Assembly: GCF_000005505.3 (NCBI RefSeq)
Contig: NC_016131.3
Span: 50,515,355-50,579,354, forward strand
Length of the DNA: 64,000 bases
Source of the DNA: Brachypodium distachyon
Taxonomy: Eukaryota > Streptophyta > Magnoliopsida > Poales > Poaceae
Direction: 5' to 3'
The notes below the pieces were generated by a model. The model made no database searches, was not told where the DNA came from, and saw nothing but the letters and a program-made list of their open reading frames with translations. This document shows, piece by piece, positions 1 through 11,551 of this stretch. Position 1 is the stretch's first letter. Each line of letters begins with the position of its first letter. The position numbers and the translations under genes are program-made.

Positions 1-200
1 TCTTTGCGCACGGGCGGGCCGAGGAACTGGTGGGCTGGAGGCCCGTGGATTTCGGGCTCCCCTTTCCTTTTTTTCCTTGGGCGCTAGCAGGCCAAGGCCA
101 AGGCCTGGGAGGCTTGGCCTCTCTTCCTTTTTTTTTGCTAGATAGTCTCTTTGTGATTTCTCCGTACTTCCTACTAACCGTTGTTGATTTCTTGTTTGCG

Positions 201-2829
201 TAGGTGAGAAGGCGGGTCCCAACCCCGAGCTTGCGACCGAGAGGGGGCCTTCCAAGGGCTCCGCGGCGGAGCGTGCGGCGAACCGACCGTCGAGGAAGAA
301 GAAAGTCGCCTTTCGCACGCGTGGGGATCCTCCGGTGGTCCCGATGGCTCCGATGGAGGGTGGTTGGGCTCACGACTACCTTCTCCCGTCTTCGAGGAGC
401 CCCGAGGACCTTGTCCAGCTGGAGGAGGCGGGATACTTCCCCAAGGGGGACGGTATTTTGCCCGACGGGGAGGAGTTCAAGCTCGACCACAAGCGGCGTC
501 CAGGGTGCATCGTGGTGTTTTCGGCCTGGTTCCATACCGGCTTGTGTGTGCCCGTCCACCCCTTCCTGATGGAGTTCTTGGAGACGTACGGCATCGAGTT
601 GGCCCAGCTGCACCCTTCGGCGATTGTGAAGTTGAACGTGTTTCGCTGGCTGTGCGAGACGGCACTTCACGAGGAGCCTTCGATGAAGCTGCTTTTGTTC
701 TACTTCACCGTGGAGGTGAGGGAGTCGCTCACTCCTTATGGCTTTACCCTGAGCGCCTTCGGTTCGGTGAACCTGAGGCTTCGTTCCAGCTTTGGAGACG
801 ACTTCCTGCTCATGCCGGGGAGGAGCACGGTGAAGTTGTTTGACAAGTGGGAGTCCCAGTGGTTTTTCCTTCAGGCTTCGACGACGCGTCTTCAACACTC
901 AGGCGATCTTCCTCGACACTTGGGGGCTGGGGGCCTCAAGGAGGTGCCTCACCCAGGCGAGCTTCAGTCGACCGACCTTTGGAAGGTGACCAAGATCAAG
1001 GAGGTGTCTGCCGAGAGGGGCTTCCGTGACCTCATGGAGGAGATGGTGATGGCGAGGCGCTTCATGATGAGGAGCCGTCCAAGGTCCGAGCTTGGGATTC
1101 CTCGGGCTTTCCGTCCTCCGCATGCCGTCACCACACGTGAGTGCCGCTTCCTTTTTCCTTTCGGGCCTTGGTTGTTTTTCCCTTCGGTGGTACTTAATGA
1201 CTTTGGCTTGTCTTTTTTCAGCAACGTTTCCCGAGGAGAGGGCGGCGCTGTGGGCAGCGCAGCTGATAGGTTCGTACGGCGGGCCGGAGCACCGTGGCTA
1301 TGAGACCAAGATCGGCGGTGGGGGATGTCATAACATCATCGCGAAGTGATTCGGGAAGATGGTGTCGATGCGACAGGATCCGAAGTTCGGGCGCCTCCTT
1401 CGAGTGGGCGATCGCTACTCCCGCTTGGCGACACCGTCGATGCTGGCGGTAGGGTCCAAGTTGCGGGACACCTGCGGGAAGGTAAAGACGGGGACGGCGG
1501 TGCTGGGCTTGGCGGTGCCTGTTGCGCCGGTCCTGAAGATATCTCGTCCGTCGAGTGGATGCAAGAGGAAGGCTCCCCCGACTCCTTCTCCTTCTTACGA
1601 CTACGCCCCGGCGGATTCGGCGAATCCCGTCGTGGGTGAGTCGAGGTCCCCTTTGAGGGTGACCTTGGACCTGCATATGAAGGGGAAGATCGGACTTGAG
1701 CACGTGCTTCCTCCTTCGAGCCCAGAGGTTGAGGCTTTCACTCGCAAGACAGGGCTTCGGCTGCGGAGCGACTCGGTGGTGGAGTTGTCGACCGGAGCCA
1801 GCGGTGTGGGCGTCCCGGTGTTCTCCATCGGTCGTGAGCGTCCTGAGGAGGATGCTCCTACCTCAGGTGAGTGCCTTTCTCTTTGGCGGTGTCGATCTTC
1901 TTTGAAGATTCTAACATGGTTTCCTTGGTTTGCTTTCAGGTGCGAGGGTCGCGGCTCTCGAGGTTCCCGAGGGCGAGCCCCCAACTCAAGCGAGGGGCGG
2001 AGAGCTTCCGACGACCGAGGATGGGGTGAGAAACCCTCTCGTGACACTGGAGCTGGTGAGCATCCGTGACATGTCTCCCTCGGTCCTCCGATTTTGCTTT
2101 TGGGCTAACTCCATCTTCTTTGTAGGTGAGGGGTTTGGTCGAGGCCGTGGCCCCCTTCCTGCCCTCAAGACTCAGGTGGGGGTGCTTTCTACCGCTTTGG
2201 ACGTGGAGATGTCCAAGTTTACCCTTGCCTTGAGCGAGTTGGCTTCGGAGAGGGTGCGGCACGAGGCCGTGGAGGCCGAGCTTTCCCGCGTTTCGACGGA
2301 GCTCGCAGCCATGGAGACCAAGGCTTGGCTTGCTGAGGAGCGCCAGGCGGACGAGCTTGCGAAGACTCGTCGAGTCGAGGAGGACTTGGTGGTGGCCAAC
2401 CGTGATAGGGAGCACGCTCGAGCAGAGGCCACTTCCCTCAAGGTGGAGTTGGCTACAGCGAGTGGCGGCCCGATGCTCGCTTCTCGTGCTCACCCTCCTT
2501 CGGATCGTCGTCCCAAGGTGGTTTCGCTTTTGCTTGCTCAGGCCACTGAGATTCGGGAGACGCTGATTTGCTTGAGGAGCGTTTCCCAGCCGGACCTTCC
2601 TCCGTGTCGCACGGTGGATGAGGCGAGCAGTGTGCTTACTTCCCTGGTGGAGCTCATCGAGCCTACCGTGAAGAAGTGTCTCCTGAGTACGGGTGCTCGA
2701 CTTGTTTCGTCGGCGGTTGCGGCAGTCCTGGACGGCGGTGCCGGGATGAGCGGGCTTGAGTGTGAGATGTCTCATGGGGCGAAGAAGTTTCTGGCGGACC
2801 AGGGTGCTCCTCTTCGTGCTCGGGCTTGA
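201..2829 (+). CDS. Antisense spliced gene of the retrotransposon (putative gypsy-type transposon domain plus coiled coil)
   Basis: This gene runs opposite to gag-pol. An exon begins at 204 after a tag acceptor and continues upstream of the window. The first visible part reads into VHPFLMEFLETYGIELAQLH and related text typical of the Pfam family 'putative gypsy type transposon' (PF04195). Introns with GT-AG ends are visible at about 1136-1221, at 1867-1939 and possibly at 2026-2125. The last exon (2126-2829) codes for a long Ala/Glu/Arg-rich coiled coil (about residues 20-120 of that exon) and a conserved-looking tail ending in TGA. The middle exons (1222-1866) are less certain. Function is unknown. 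Similar antisense ORFs are known from Tat elements. The long open frames suggest it has decayed less than pol. Confidence 0.7.
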
Positions 2830-3039
2830 CGCTTCGTGCGTTGCCTTGAGCCCGCTCTTCAGGAGGGTGATGGTGAGGTGTGAGCCTCGTCGCCCTCAGA
2901 GGTGGTGATGTACCTCAGTTGCTTACTTATGCGATGTTGCATATCTCCACTTGACTTAGCCTCATGGCTAGCATGTTTAGGCTTTTTGTCGTAGAGGTTG
3001 TAAGGCAGCTTTTTCGTTGTGTTTCATGCATCACTGTGA

Positions 3040-3156
3040 AGTCAACATTATCGGAAATGTTAACTTAGCTCGGCATGTATTTCTCATGTTTCCCCATGTA
3101 GTCGACATTATCGGAAATGTTAACTTGGCTCAACATGTGTTTCTCGGAGTACTACA
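3040..3156 (+). repeat. 60-bp tandem duplication in the retrotransposon 3' region
   Basis: The unit starting gtcaacattatcggaaatg recurs exactly 60 bases later (gtcgacattatcggaaatg) with a few substitutions. Two copies are present, and no coding sense is apparent. Confidence 0.8.
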
Positions 3157-3978
3157 TTTCCTTCTTGTGAAGTACTATATTTCCTCAGTTTATACAGCTC
3201 GCGATCGTTCGCTATGATTACACTTTTGTGTCATCAATTGCTGTCGCCGTTGGGATACGACTTGGCTTCGGTGCCTTAGGCCATGGTTACGAGCCATGGG
3301 TCCTAATACCCTTGTGAGGGTCGCTATCGATATGCCGGTAGTGATCCGGACATTTCGACCTGCCATTCGGGAAATTATATGCGGAATTTTCCCTCTTCAG
3401 ACTTCAGGAAGCTATGCTTTCCCGCGATTATTATGGAGCCTTAACCCGGTTACTATAATGCAGGCCCGCGCGCGACGTCTCGCATACGGGTAGCATGGTT
3501 CTCCGAGGTAAGTAAGCTCATACATTACTCGCTTATTTACGGTTCCCCTTAAATGCATTTTAAGGAGCTTCCGGTCCTCGGGGTACTTGGTTCTACTTGG
3601 TGGATGGCCTCGAGGGCACGCTAGGATCCACCAAGGAACAAGTCGCTAGTAGCGACCTATGTCCGTGGACAGTTTTAGAGGATGCTTGGGCCAACGGAGG
3701 CCTTTCCGCGTTCCTCAGTGAGTGGCACAGGGGCAGCGGCTCTTTTACGATGATGAGTCGTGTGAGTGTCTCGTGTCACTCTTAATTTTTCCTCAAGGAC
3801 TTGCTTTATTTGTCCTTGCTTCCTTGTCTTAAGGTATGGTCCGATGGGCACTTACAAACCTTATGTAGACGTGGCCTCGTTGGCGCTTATGATCCCTCGA
3901 AGTTTCGTAGAGAAGAGGCCGGTTGGGCGCTGATGATCTCCTTTCGGGAGTGGCAAGGATTTCCCTTGAAGGTCCTCC

Positions 3979-5096
3979 TTAGGCGTAGAAACGCCGGAGC
4001 TTGTCGCCGTTCCAGGAATGGACAAGATTTTGCCCTTTCATATTCTCGAGGTGGTACGGACCATTTCCCAATATTGCGGCGATGCGGTATGGTCCTTTCC
4101 ATTTAGGGTCGAGTTTGCGCTGGAGCTTTGGGTCGACATTCTTTTTCAGTACGAGATCTCCTTGGGAGAAGGCTCGTTCCCGCACCCTTGTGTTGTAGAA
4201 GCGTGCGGCGCTTTGCTCGTAGACGGCGTGCCTCATGAGGGCTTTGTCACGAGCTTCTTCCACAAGATCGACGTCCGTCTTGTGATGCTCTTCATTTTCG
4301 ATGAAGGCAATTGGGGTGGCTTCTTGAAGCCTTTCGACCCGAGGTGAGCTGAACTCGACCTCGGCAGGAAGAACTGCTTCGGCTCCATACACCAAAGAGA
4401 ATTGTGTTCGGCCCGAGGAACGGCTTATGGATGTACGTATGCCCCAAACCATGCTAGCAAGTTCATCTCCCCATGCTCCCCTTGCTTTGCTAACTGTGTG
4501 CTCTACCCTTCAGCGGAGTCCTTGGAGGATTAGTCCATTTGCCCTTTCGCATGCGTTGTTGCTCTTGAGGTAAGTTACGGATGCGAAGTGCATCTTGATC
4601 TCAAGGCATTCACAGAATTTGATGAATTCCGCACAGTCGAACTGTTTGCCGTTGTCCACGGTTAGCTCTCGCGGGACATCATATCGGCATATGATGTTTT
4701 CCTAGAAAAAAATTTGTACGGCCTGTGACGTGATCTTGCCAAGCAGCACTGCTTCTATCCATTTGGAGAAGTAATCAATCGTCACCATGAGGTACTTGCA
4801 GCCCCCGTTGCATGCGGGGAAAGGCCCGAGGAGGTCCATTCTCCATTCCCCAGCGTGCAAATGGCCATGTTATCGGGATATTCTTCAAGGAAGTCACGGG
4901 CACATGGATTGACTTAGCCATTTTTTGGCAAGCTTCGCATTTCCGCAATATGGTGATTGCGTCTTGCACCATGGTGGGCCAATAGAATCCCTGACGTAAG
5001 GCTTTTGCTGCGGTCGCCCTTGGTGCAAGATGGTGGCCACATATCCCTGAATGGATTTCCAGGAGGAGCTCGGCTCCTCGGTCGGGAGTTAAGCAC
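3979..5096 (-). pseudogene. Integrase of the gypsy element, with GPY/F-like C-terminus
   Basis: The fragments 5096-4775 and 4452-3979 cover the integrase. The zinc-binding part shows RKCEACQKMAK, and the middle is broken by stops and frame changes. The C-terminal frame includes SLVYGAEAVLPAEVEF, VLKKNVDP and KWKGPYRIAAILGNGPYHLE, which is the GPY/F module, and ends at a TAA after LRRFYA. No chromodomain is visible. The core is too damaged for activity. Confidence 0.85.
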
Positions 5097-5122
5097 TTAA
5101 GCGACGCGGCCGCTCATTTCTT

Positions 5123-5878
5123 CTATAGGATGCCGTCGAGGAGGACGTACATCTTGGCTTTTGCGAGGAGAGTTTTGTCGCTTGGGCCTTCCGCTTCTTC
5201 GTCCACCTCGCCTTTCAAGGCACGGATAATTAGTGTCATCCAAGAGGGTGGAGCGCCGATGACCATGCTGGTCTTTGAAGCTTTGTCAAGGGCGTCGGCT
5301 TCTTCCTTTATGGATGGGGCGCGAATTACTTCGAAGAATGCACCGGGTGGCAGCGGTTCTTTGGAATCGGCCGTTCGGGCTAACCTGCCAGCCAGGTGAT
5401 TTTCTCCTCGTGGAATGCGTCGCGCCTCCATGCCCAGGAAATACCATTTCATCTTGCGAACTTCTTCGATGTATTTCTTCATTCTTTCATCAAGGCATTG
5501 ATATGACTTGTGCATTTGGTTTATCACCAGTTAGGAGTCTCCCTGGATGAGAAAGCGTCGGACTCCCATGGCCTTGGCCAGTCGAAGTCCGAGAAGTAGC
5601 GCCTCGTATTCTGCCATATTGTTGGTGGCATTGAAGTCAAGATGGGCGGCGTACTCCAAGATCTTTCCTTCGGGGCTGATGAGTATAACTCCAGCCCCCG
5701 CACCGTTGAGGCGCTTAGAGCCGTCAAACCTCATTATCCAATGTGGTTCGGGAGGCTCGGTCTTGGATGTGATTTCATCGGGCGAGACTGGTGGAGCATG
5801 CCACTCGGCCACGAAGTCAGCCAGGACTTTGGATTTTATTGCCATTCTCGCCGTGAGTTCCAACGAGAAAGGCGCCAA
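5123..5878 (-). pseudogene. Second (plant/archaeal-type) RNase H of the Tat-lineage element
   Basis: Two same-frame segments are separated by one TAG. The upstream one contains MRFDGSKRLNGAGAGVIL and NMAEYEALLLGLRLA, with the Asp and Glu residues typical of RNase HI. It breaks at QGDS-TAG and resumes LVINQMHKSYQC. The break fits a Gln codon CAG turned into TAG. This additional RNase H, lying between the RT-linked RNase H and integrase, marks Tat elements. Confidence 0.82.
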
Positions 5879-5992
5879 TTCCGTTGCCCATTTGGCGTTT
5901 CTTCCGATGGCCTCCTTACTGCCGAAGACTTACTTGAGTGGGAAGATAGTTGGCACCATGATGGTGCGGCCCATGAAGTAATGACGGAACTT

Positions 5993-7903
5993 TCAAGAGG
6001 CCATGAGGAGAGCGTATGCGATCTTCTCAAGTTGGGTGTATCGACCCTTTGCTCCTCCCAAAGCTTCGCTCACGTAGTACACCGGGCATTGTGACCCATC
6101 TTCTTCCTTCACGAGTGTTGCGCTTATGGCGACCGGGGTCACGGTGAGGTATAGGAGCAAAGGCTCCCACTGTTTTGGGCTCGTGAGAAGTGGAGGGGTC
6201 GACAAATAGGTCTTGAGCTCTTCGAAGGTTTTTTGGGCTTCGTCGGTCCACTCAAAGTTGTTGAGGCTCCTCAGGGCTTTGAAGAAAGGGAGACCCTTTT
6301 CGGCTGACCGGGCGACGAATCGTCCTAGGGCCACCATTCTTTCCGCTAGGCGTTGCACATCTTTGACGGAGCGAGGGGGTTCCATCTCCAGGATGGCCCG
6401 AATTTTTTCCGGGTTGGCCTCGATCCCCCATTGGGAGACAAGGAAGCCTAAGAGTTTCCCTCCTCGAACTCCAAATGCGCACTTTTTTGGATTGAGCTTC
6501 ACGCCGTACTTGCGGAGATTGTCAAAGGTTTCACGCAGGTCCTTGGGATGAGTTTCTGCAATTTGACTTTTGATGACGGCGTCATCAACGTATACTTCGG
6601 CGTTCCTCCCCAATTGTTCCTTGAGGATGAGGCTTACGAGGCGTTGGAAAGTTGCGCCGGCGTTCCTCAAACCAAAAGGCATCCTGCGATAGCAGAAGGT
6701 GCCGATGGGAGTGATGAAGCTGGTTTTCTCCTCGTTTTCCTTGGCCATGTGGACTTGATGATATCCTGAATAGGCATCCAAGAAACTCAACCTCTCGCAT
6801 CCCACCGTGGAGTCGACCAGTTGGTCGATCCGAGGGAGCGGGAAGTCGTCCTTGGGGCACGCCTTGTTCAGGTCGGTAAAGTCGACACACATTCGCCACT
6901 TCCCGTTGGCCTTCTTCACCAAGACAGGATTGGCTAACCATTCGGGGTGCCAAACCTCTCGGATTATCCCGGCGTCAGAAAGTTTGGATATTTCTCGCTT
7001 GATGACCTCGCATCGCTCGGTGGAGAGTTTCCGAAGTTTTTGCTTTACGGGAGCTTTGTCGGGCCTTACGGCGAGGCGATGCTCCATGACGTCGCGCGGG
7101 ACTCCTCCCATGTCGGAAGGCGACCAAGCGAAGAGATCGGAATTCTTGCGAAGTAGGTCGACGAGTTCTTCCTCGAGTTTACTCGGGAGGTCAGCCCCGA
7201 TCTTCACCGTGTGCGTGGCATCTTCTTGGGAGACGCGTACTTCCTTGAGTTCTCCTTCGAGGAGGGGCTTAGGGGTGTATCGCTCCGGGTGATCGGTTCC
7301 AGATGCTCCTACATTCGAAAGCATGTTGATACTCTTGGATGATTCTCCCTTTTCGGCGCACTTGGTCTCATGGCAGTAGAGCGTCTTCCTGTCGGAAGAA
7401 TGCTCGCCGCGGACCGTTATCACGCCTTTTGGGCCCGGGATATTCATACACAGGAAGTTGTGGTGGACGGCGGTGCAGAGACGGTCTGGCGTAGTCCTCC
7501 CGAGGATGGCGTTAAAGGAGGCCTCCATGTCCACGACGTCGAAGCGCATGAGCTCGTTTCGATGATTTGTGGCATCCCCGAAGGTCGTGAGGAGCCCAAT
7601 TTGTCCGAGCGGCTGAATGGACTTCCCCGGTACGAAGCCAGTGAGAGGACAAAGGAATGGATGCAACGAGCCGTTCTTGTATCCCCCTTGTGGTTCCATC
7701 AGCTTCTTCAAAGTGCTTAGATATAGGATGTCGGCGGAGCTTCCGCCATCCACCAGAATCTTTTTGAGTTCACAATTGGTGACGATCGCCGTCACGAAGA
7801 GGGCGTCATCATGCGGGAAGTGTATCCCCTTGGCGTCTTCCTCGGTGAAGCTGATTGGCACGCTTGCCCATTTCGGTGGTGGTGTCAGGATGAAGGTTTC
7901 CAC
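5993..7903 (-). pseudogene. pol: pol: aspartic protease, reverse transcriptase and RNase H
   Basis: The open frame of 636 residues runs from the protease (LVDGGSSADILY, active-site Asp in DGGS) to reverse transcriptase (WRMCVDFTDLN, LDAYSGYHQV, MPFGLRNAGATFQ, and YVDD as EVYVDDAVIKS) and the connected RNase H (EEDGSQCPVYYVSEAL). It stops at a TGA after ALLMAS where the same frame continues KFRHYF, so an Arg codon has probably become TGA. A TAA follows about 20 codons later. The domain order protease-RT-RNase H-integrase is that of Ty3/gypsy. Confidence 0.9.
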
Positions 7904-8139
7904 GACATTGACTTCGCGAACATACTCCTTGCATTGTCGCTTCGATCTCCGGCTGTGGCGGAGCCCCCGAGTATCACTCCGATGTGATGCACGGGTTCTT
8001 GAAACGGGAGGTTGTCTTCCTTAGGTGCCGGGTCAGCCACGAGGACGTTGGCGGGGTGCGGAGCCTCGGCAGTTTTTTCATCCTTGCGTCGGGCCTGCAT
8101 TCGTGCCTGGAATTCTTCGCGAGCCGTGATGAGAGTGTT

Positions 8140-9738
8140 TCACTCCTCGGTGCTATGGCTTGCTGAGTTGTGGATGAGGCATCTCCTAGTTCCTCCCTCG
8201 GTCGGACGAGGTGGCTTCTTGAGTTGCCAGGTCTTTTCGGATGATGCTTGTCCTTTGACGGCAAAGATTTTCCGAACTTGGTCACCGGCGCCCTTTTTCC
8301 CCCACCTCCTCTTCTTCTTGGAAGATGAAGCAGGCGCAGGGGGTTTGTCGGACGAGGGAGTTCCTTCGGGAGCGGCGCGTGGTGAGTCCTTCTTAGCAAT
8401 GTCCCCGTCTTCGCCTCGGGCGTATTCCTGCAAGATCCGATAAAGCTCCTTGGTCGTCCTTGGAGGATTGCGACTTAGGGACCGATTTACTTCTCCTTGG
8501 AGAAGGCCATGCATGCATGCGTCGATCACGGTGGTCGACGGCGGGTTAGCGATTTGGCTTCGTACCTTCGCGAAGCGATGGAAGAAGCTTCGGAGGGATT
8601 CCCCCGGCTTTTGTTTCACGGCGTATAGCTCGTGAGCCTGTACGGGTTCTTTGAAGTTTCCTTGAAAGTTGGCGATGAAGACCTCTTGGAGGCATTCCCA
8701 TGAGTGCACAGAGTTCTTCCGCAGGTTATAAAACCAAGTTTGTGACATTCCAGTGAGCGCGAGCAGAAAGAGGTTGCACATCTCGATGGGACCTCCCCCG
8801 ACGACCCGTATGGCGGTGGAGTAGACATCCAAAAATTGAAAATGATTCGACTCCCCGTCGTACGGCCATATTGTGGGTGGCTTGAACCTTGGTGAAAAAG
8901 GCGCGTCTTGGATCTCCCGTGTGAGCGGGTTGCAGGTCGGCCGATTCTTTTGGTTCCTTCGGTGGCGAGGTCCTCCCTCGTCGCTTTCGTCGCTAGAGGG
9001 GTCGCTTGGAGAATGATCTCGACGTTTTCTTGCAGGGTCGGAGCGTCGACGGGAATTCCTTTCGCCGCCGGCACGGGCTCCGAATTCTGCCATTTGCTCG
9101 TTTCCATGCACGCTGGGGTCTCGTTCCCCGCGAGGCGCGGCTTGAGGTGGTACCTGGTGGCCGCCTTGTTCGACCCCGACGGGGGGAGCAAGGGGCGCTT
9201 GTGGGGCACTCGCAAAGCGAGGTTGATGTTGAGTGTGTGCGACTTGGAGAGCGCCTTGCGGCGGAAGCCCCCAATAAGGATGATACCAAGGAGCTCCTTG
9301 GGCGATCACGGCGAGCGCCGGTGGAGGTAATCCCGGGTTGGAGAGGTCATAGGCCGAGACTCCTTGGTTTTCTGGCGTGGATCCTCCCAACGCCACATTG
9401 TTTCCTCTTGTAGGTTCCGAGGGCAGGGTCACCACCGGTTGTAGGGAAGGTGGCGCGAAGCCCATCGAGCGTGGCATGCCGAGTTCCGTATCCCCTGCGG
9501 GAGCGGCAACCGTAGGCAGCTCACCGATCCTTACCACTACGTTGGTGAGTGTCGAGGGACCACCTAAGACGGTTTCGAGCACCTCGGTTCCTTCCGGGAC
9601 GGCCGGTAGTGGAGAGCCGACCATGACTTCTGTCGTGGCGACAATGCTTGTGGCGACGTCCGGATTGGTGAGGGTTCCTTCTTCCTCGGGAGCACCCGAG
9701 GCACTTGCTTTCTTCGTTTGCAACCGTGTAGACTTCAC
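8140..9738 (-). pseudogene. gag: gag polyprotein of the gypsy element
   Basis: The 532-residue frame has a disordered Pro/Ala-rich N-terminus, then an Arg/Ser-rich stretch, then a retrotransposon gag domain around residues 280-440 (WPYDGES, LTGMSQTWF, QKPGESLRSFFHRF). It ends in a segment with SASHSTEE just where a zinc-knuckle-like Cys is expected: the next codon is TGA, after which the same frame continues with gag-like sequence (TLITAREEFQ) to about 7890. The stop is therefore a nonsense mutation in a gag-pol reading frame. A further one-base frame change near 7930-7950 separates gag from protease. The capsid would package element RNA in the cytoplasm. Confidence 0.85.
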
Positions 9739-9804
9739 GGCAAATTGGGACCCGATGAAGTAGGCTTCGTCGGGGCCATTAAATCTTCAATTGCGGCGAG
9801 GGTT

Positions 9805-9821
9805 TCCCACGGTCGGCGCCA
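9805..9821 (-). other. Primer-binding site (PBS)
   Basis: Directly inside the LTR the minus strand reads TGGCGCCGACCGTGGG, the form common in grass gypsy elements. It would anneal to a tRNA 3' end to prime minus-strand DNA synthesis. The tRNA species was not assigned. Confidence 0.7.
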
Positions 9822-9822
9822 C

Positions 9823-10670
9823 TGTTGTTGTTCTCGACAACAATTAGAAGGGGTGCCAAAGCTCGGTGACAGAAGTACGAGTATAAAAGTAGGGCGTGTA
9901 CGCCGGCCTCATAGCAAAGGTCGCCGTACACTTGGACAAGTTGACACGTCGATATTTTTTTAATAGGTTCGGTCGACCCTGCAGGTGCGACTTAGTCCTA
10001 TGTTAGGAGAGGCTTCGAGGGGGTCGTTAACCAAAACGTTCGGGTCGATCGAGGCTCCCTGAATCACTTAGCGAGAGGTCGAAAGGAGCCACCTCGTACT
10101 TGGGCCGAACGAGGCTTCCCAAGTAGCGAGGTCGAGATACCCTTAAGACTCTAACTCGATTCCCTCTCCTTCGGGCTCGGGCCGAACGAGACTTCCCGAG
10201 ATCCCGAAACTAGAGCTCCTCTCAAAGAGGCTCTCTAGCCCTCTCCCCTTGAGTTTATTCAAACGAGAGTGAATGGTACATGCCCTCATGGGAAGATATT
10301 TATAGCTTAGGGGTCCATGACAAAAGACCATGGCTACCCTTGGGGGAGAGAGAAAAGTGAGGGCAAAATGGTAAAAGTAGCTTCTTAGTCCATAGCTTTT
10401 GTGTGCACCGTGTGGGAAAAGTGGGACTTAGTCCATGGTCCATCATGGATTAAGGGCTCCCTCCTCACACCTCTCTTGCTCTCTATTCTAACTCATTTGA
10501 TCCTTTGACCATGACATGAGAGATTTGACTTGTTGACTTGTATTCTTTTGCCACGTAGGATTGATCGTGCCACGTGAGCGTCTTGACTCGTGCTTGGGAA
10601 ATGTTGACCCAGTCGTCGCCACGCAGGATTTACGGCCCGACCCATATAGGGGTTTTATTTTACTACAACA
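9823..10670 (-). repeat. 5' LTR of the gypsy element (848 bp)
   Basis: The minus-strand copy starts TGTTGTAG and ends ACAACAACA, giving the TG...CA termini of an LTR inside a short inverted repeat. It is followed two bases later by a primer-binding-type TGGCGCC sequence. It contains a TATAAATA box. The boundaries were placed from the termini and the PBS because the matching 3' LTR is outside the window. Confidence 0.85.
10297..10304 (-). promoter_or_regulatory. LTR TATA box
   Basis: TATAAATA on the minus strand lies about 370 bp into the LTR, oriented to drive transcription towards gag. It is the only strong TATA-like motif seen in this LTR. Confidence 0.5.
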
Positions 10671-11113
10671 CTAAGTAATTTCCCTAAATCTAAATCTATA
10701 TTTATTTATGTATACATACACATATCTTGTTCTTCTTGTGTTGATTTTGCTCTGGAGTCGTTGCAAAATGCATGCAAACCCATTCCGGCCAGTTTCAATA
10801 AAAATTTCAAACCATGAGCTCAACTCCTTCCCTTCCTTGGGGATAATTGAGCAATAAATCTCTTCAAACGAGGGGGCAGTCCTCCTTCCTTTGTTGGCAG
10901 CATGATCAACAATCTCTCCAAACCAGGAACTTCATTGAGGACTGTTGAGCAATAATCTCCCCGAGCGAGGGGGCAATCCGTAAAACAGGCTCCGGTAGGG
11001 TCCTTTCCCGTAAAGGCCCAAGCGGAAGCGACCAATTGGACCCAGACCCTCTCCTCAGGGCCTGTCTGCATTCTGCACTCTGCTCTGCGAGAAACCAACC
11101 AAGCAAAAAACAA
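10671..11113. other. Spacer between retrotransposon and RING-H2 gene
   Basis: No gene is seen. The segment 10820-11110 contains an imperfect internal repetition (ttgagcaataaatctcttc and gttgagcaataatctcc, each near a gagggggca motif). It probably includes the 3' UTR of the minus-strand RING gene. Confidence 0.5.
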
Positions 11114-11551
11114 TCAATGGCCAGTCGCCGGCGGCGGGAGGAGCGGCGCGCGGCAGAGCGGGCAGGTGCCGCGGCCGTGGCCAGCCCAGCGGTCGAGGCA
11201 GGCGCGGTGAAACACGTGGCGGCATCCGCGGGGCCGGCGGACCCGGGCGGCGCCGTGGAAGTCGGCCAGGCACACCGCGCAGCCCTCGGGGAGGAGGATC
11301 TCGCCGGGGCTGGAGGAGACGAGGGGGAGCGCGTCGAAGCGCACCGCCGGGGAGTGCGCGTCCAGCAGCTCCTCCCGCATCTGGTGGTGGTCGTCGGCAT
11401 CGGCGCCGGCGGGATGATGGTTGATGTAATTGTAGTCGACGTCGAGGGCGCCGGTGAGGCGGAGGAGCCACGAGGAGAGGCGGCAGAGGAGGGAGAGCAA
11501 GTGCAGCAGCAGCCGTGGCATCCCCGAGTACCCCACCGCCGGGAACCCCAT
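11114..11551 (-). CDS. RING-H2 finger E3 ubiquitin ligase, BRH1/RHA-like
   Basis: A single-exon 145-residue protein. It opens with MGFPAVGYSG followed by a hydrophobic stretch (residues 11-33), the N-terminus typical of the Arabidopsis BRH1/RHA1 group. A C3H2C3 RING-H2 domain occupies residues 91-133 with Cys91, Cys94, Cys110, His112, His115, Cys118, Cys130 and Cys133, the expected spacing for binding two zinc ions and an E2 enzyme. The length matches the family (about 140-190 residues). Members transfer ubiquitin and several respond to brassinosteroid, ABA or elicitors; which applies here cannot be read from the sequence. The ATG is chosen because the MGFP start is conserved. Confidence 0.9.
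   Translation of the reverse strand: MGFPAVGYSGMPRLLLHLLSLLCRLSSWLLRLTGALDVDYNYINHHPAGADADDHHQMREELLDAHSPAVRFDALPLVSSSPGEILLPEGCAVCLADFHGAARVRRPRGCRHVFHRACLDRWAGHGRGTCPLCRAPLLPPPATGH

Larger units (their letters stand above)
1..10670 (-). mobile_element. Ty3/gypsy retrotransposon, Tat-type, partial (3' end outside window)
   Basis: Read on the minus strand the order is 5' LTR (10670-9823), primer-binding site, gag, protease, reverse transcriptase, RNase H, a second RNase H, integrase, then an antisense spliced gene. The second RNase H after the RT-RNH block and the antisense ORF downstream of integrase are hallmarks of the Tat lineage (for example RIRE2, Grande, Retand). The 3' LTR is not in the window, so the element continues left of base 1. 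Many in-frame stops and frameshifts show the copy is not autonomous. The stretch 2830-3978, between the antisense gene and integrase, has no ORF of note apart from a 60-bp repeat. The base after the LTR begins ctaag, but the target duplication cannot be tested without the other end. Confidence 0.93.

Noticed and set aside
3040..3156. CRISPR-like repeat
   Set aside because: Only two adjacent copies with no spacer structure, in a eukaryotic genome. A simple tandem duplication.
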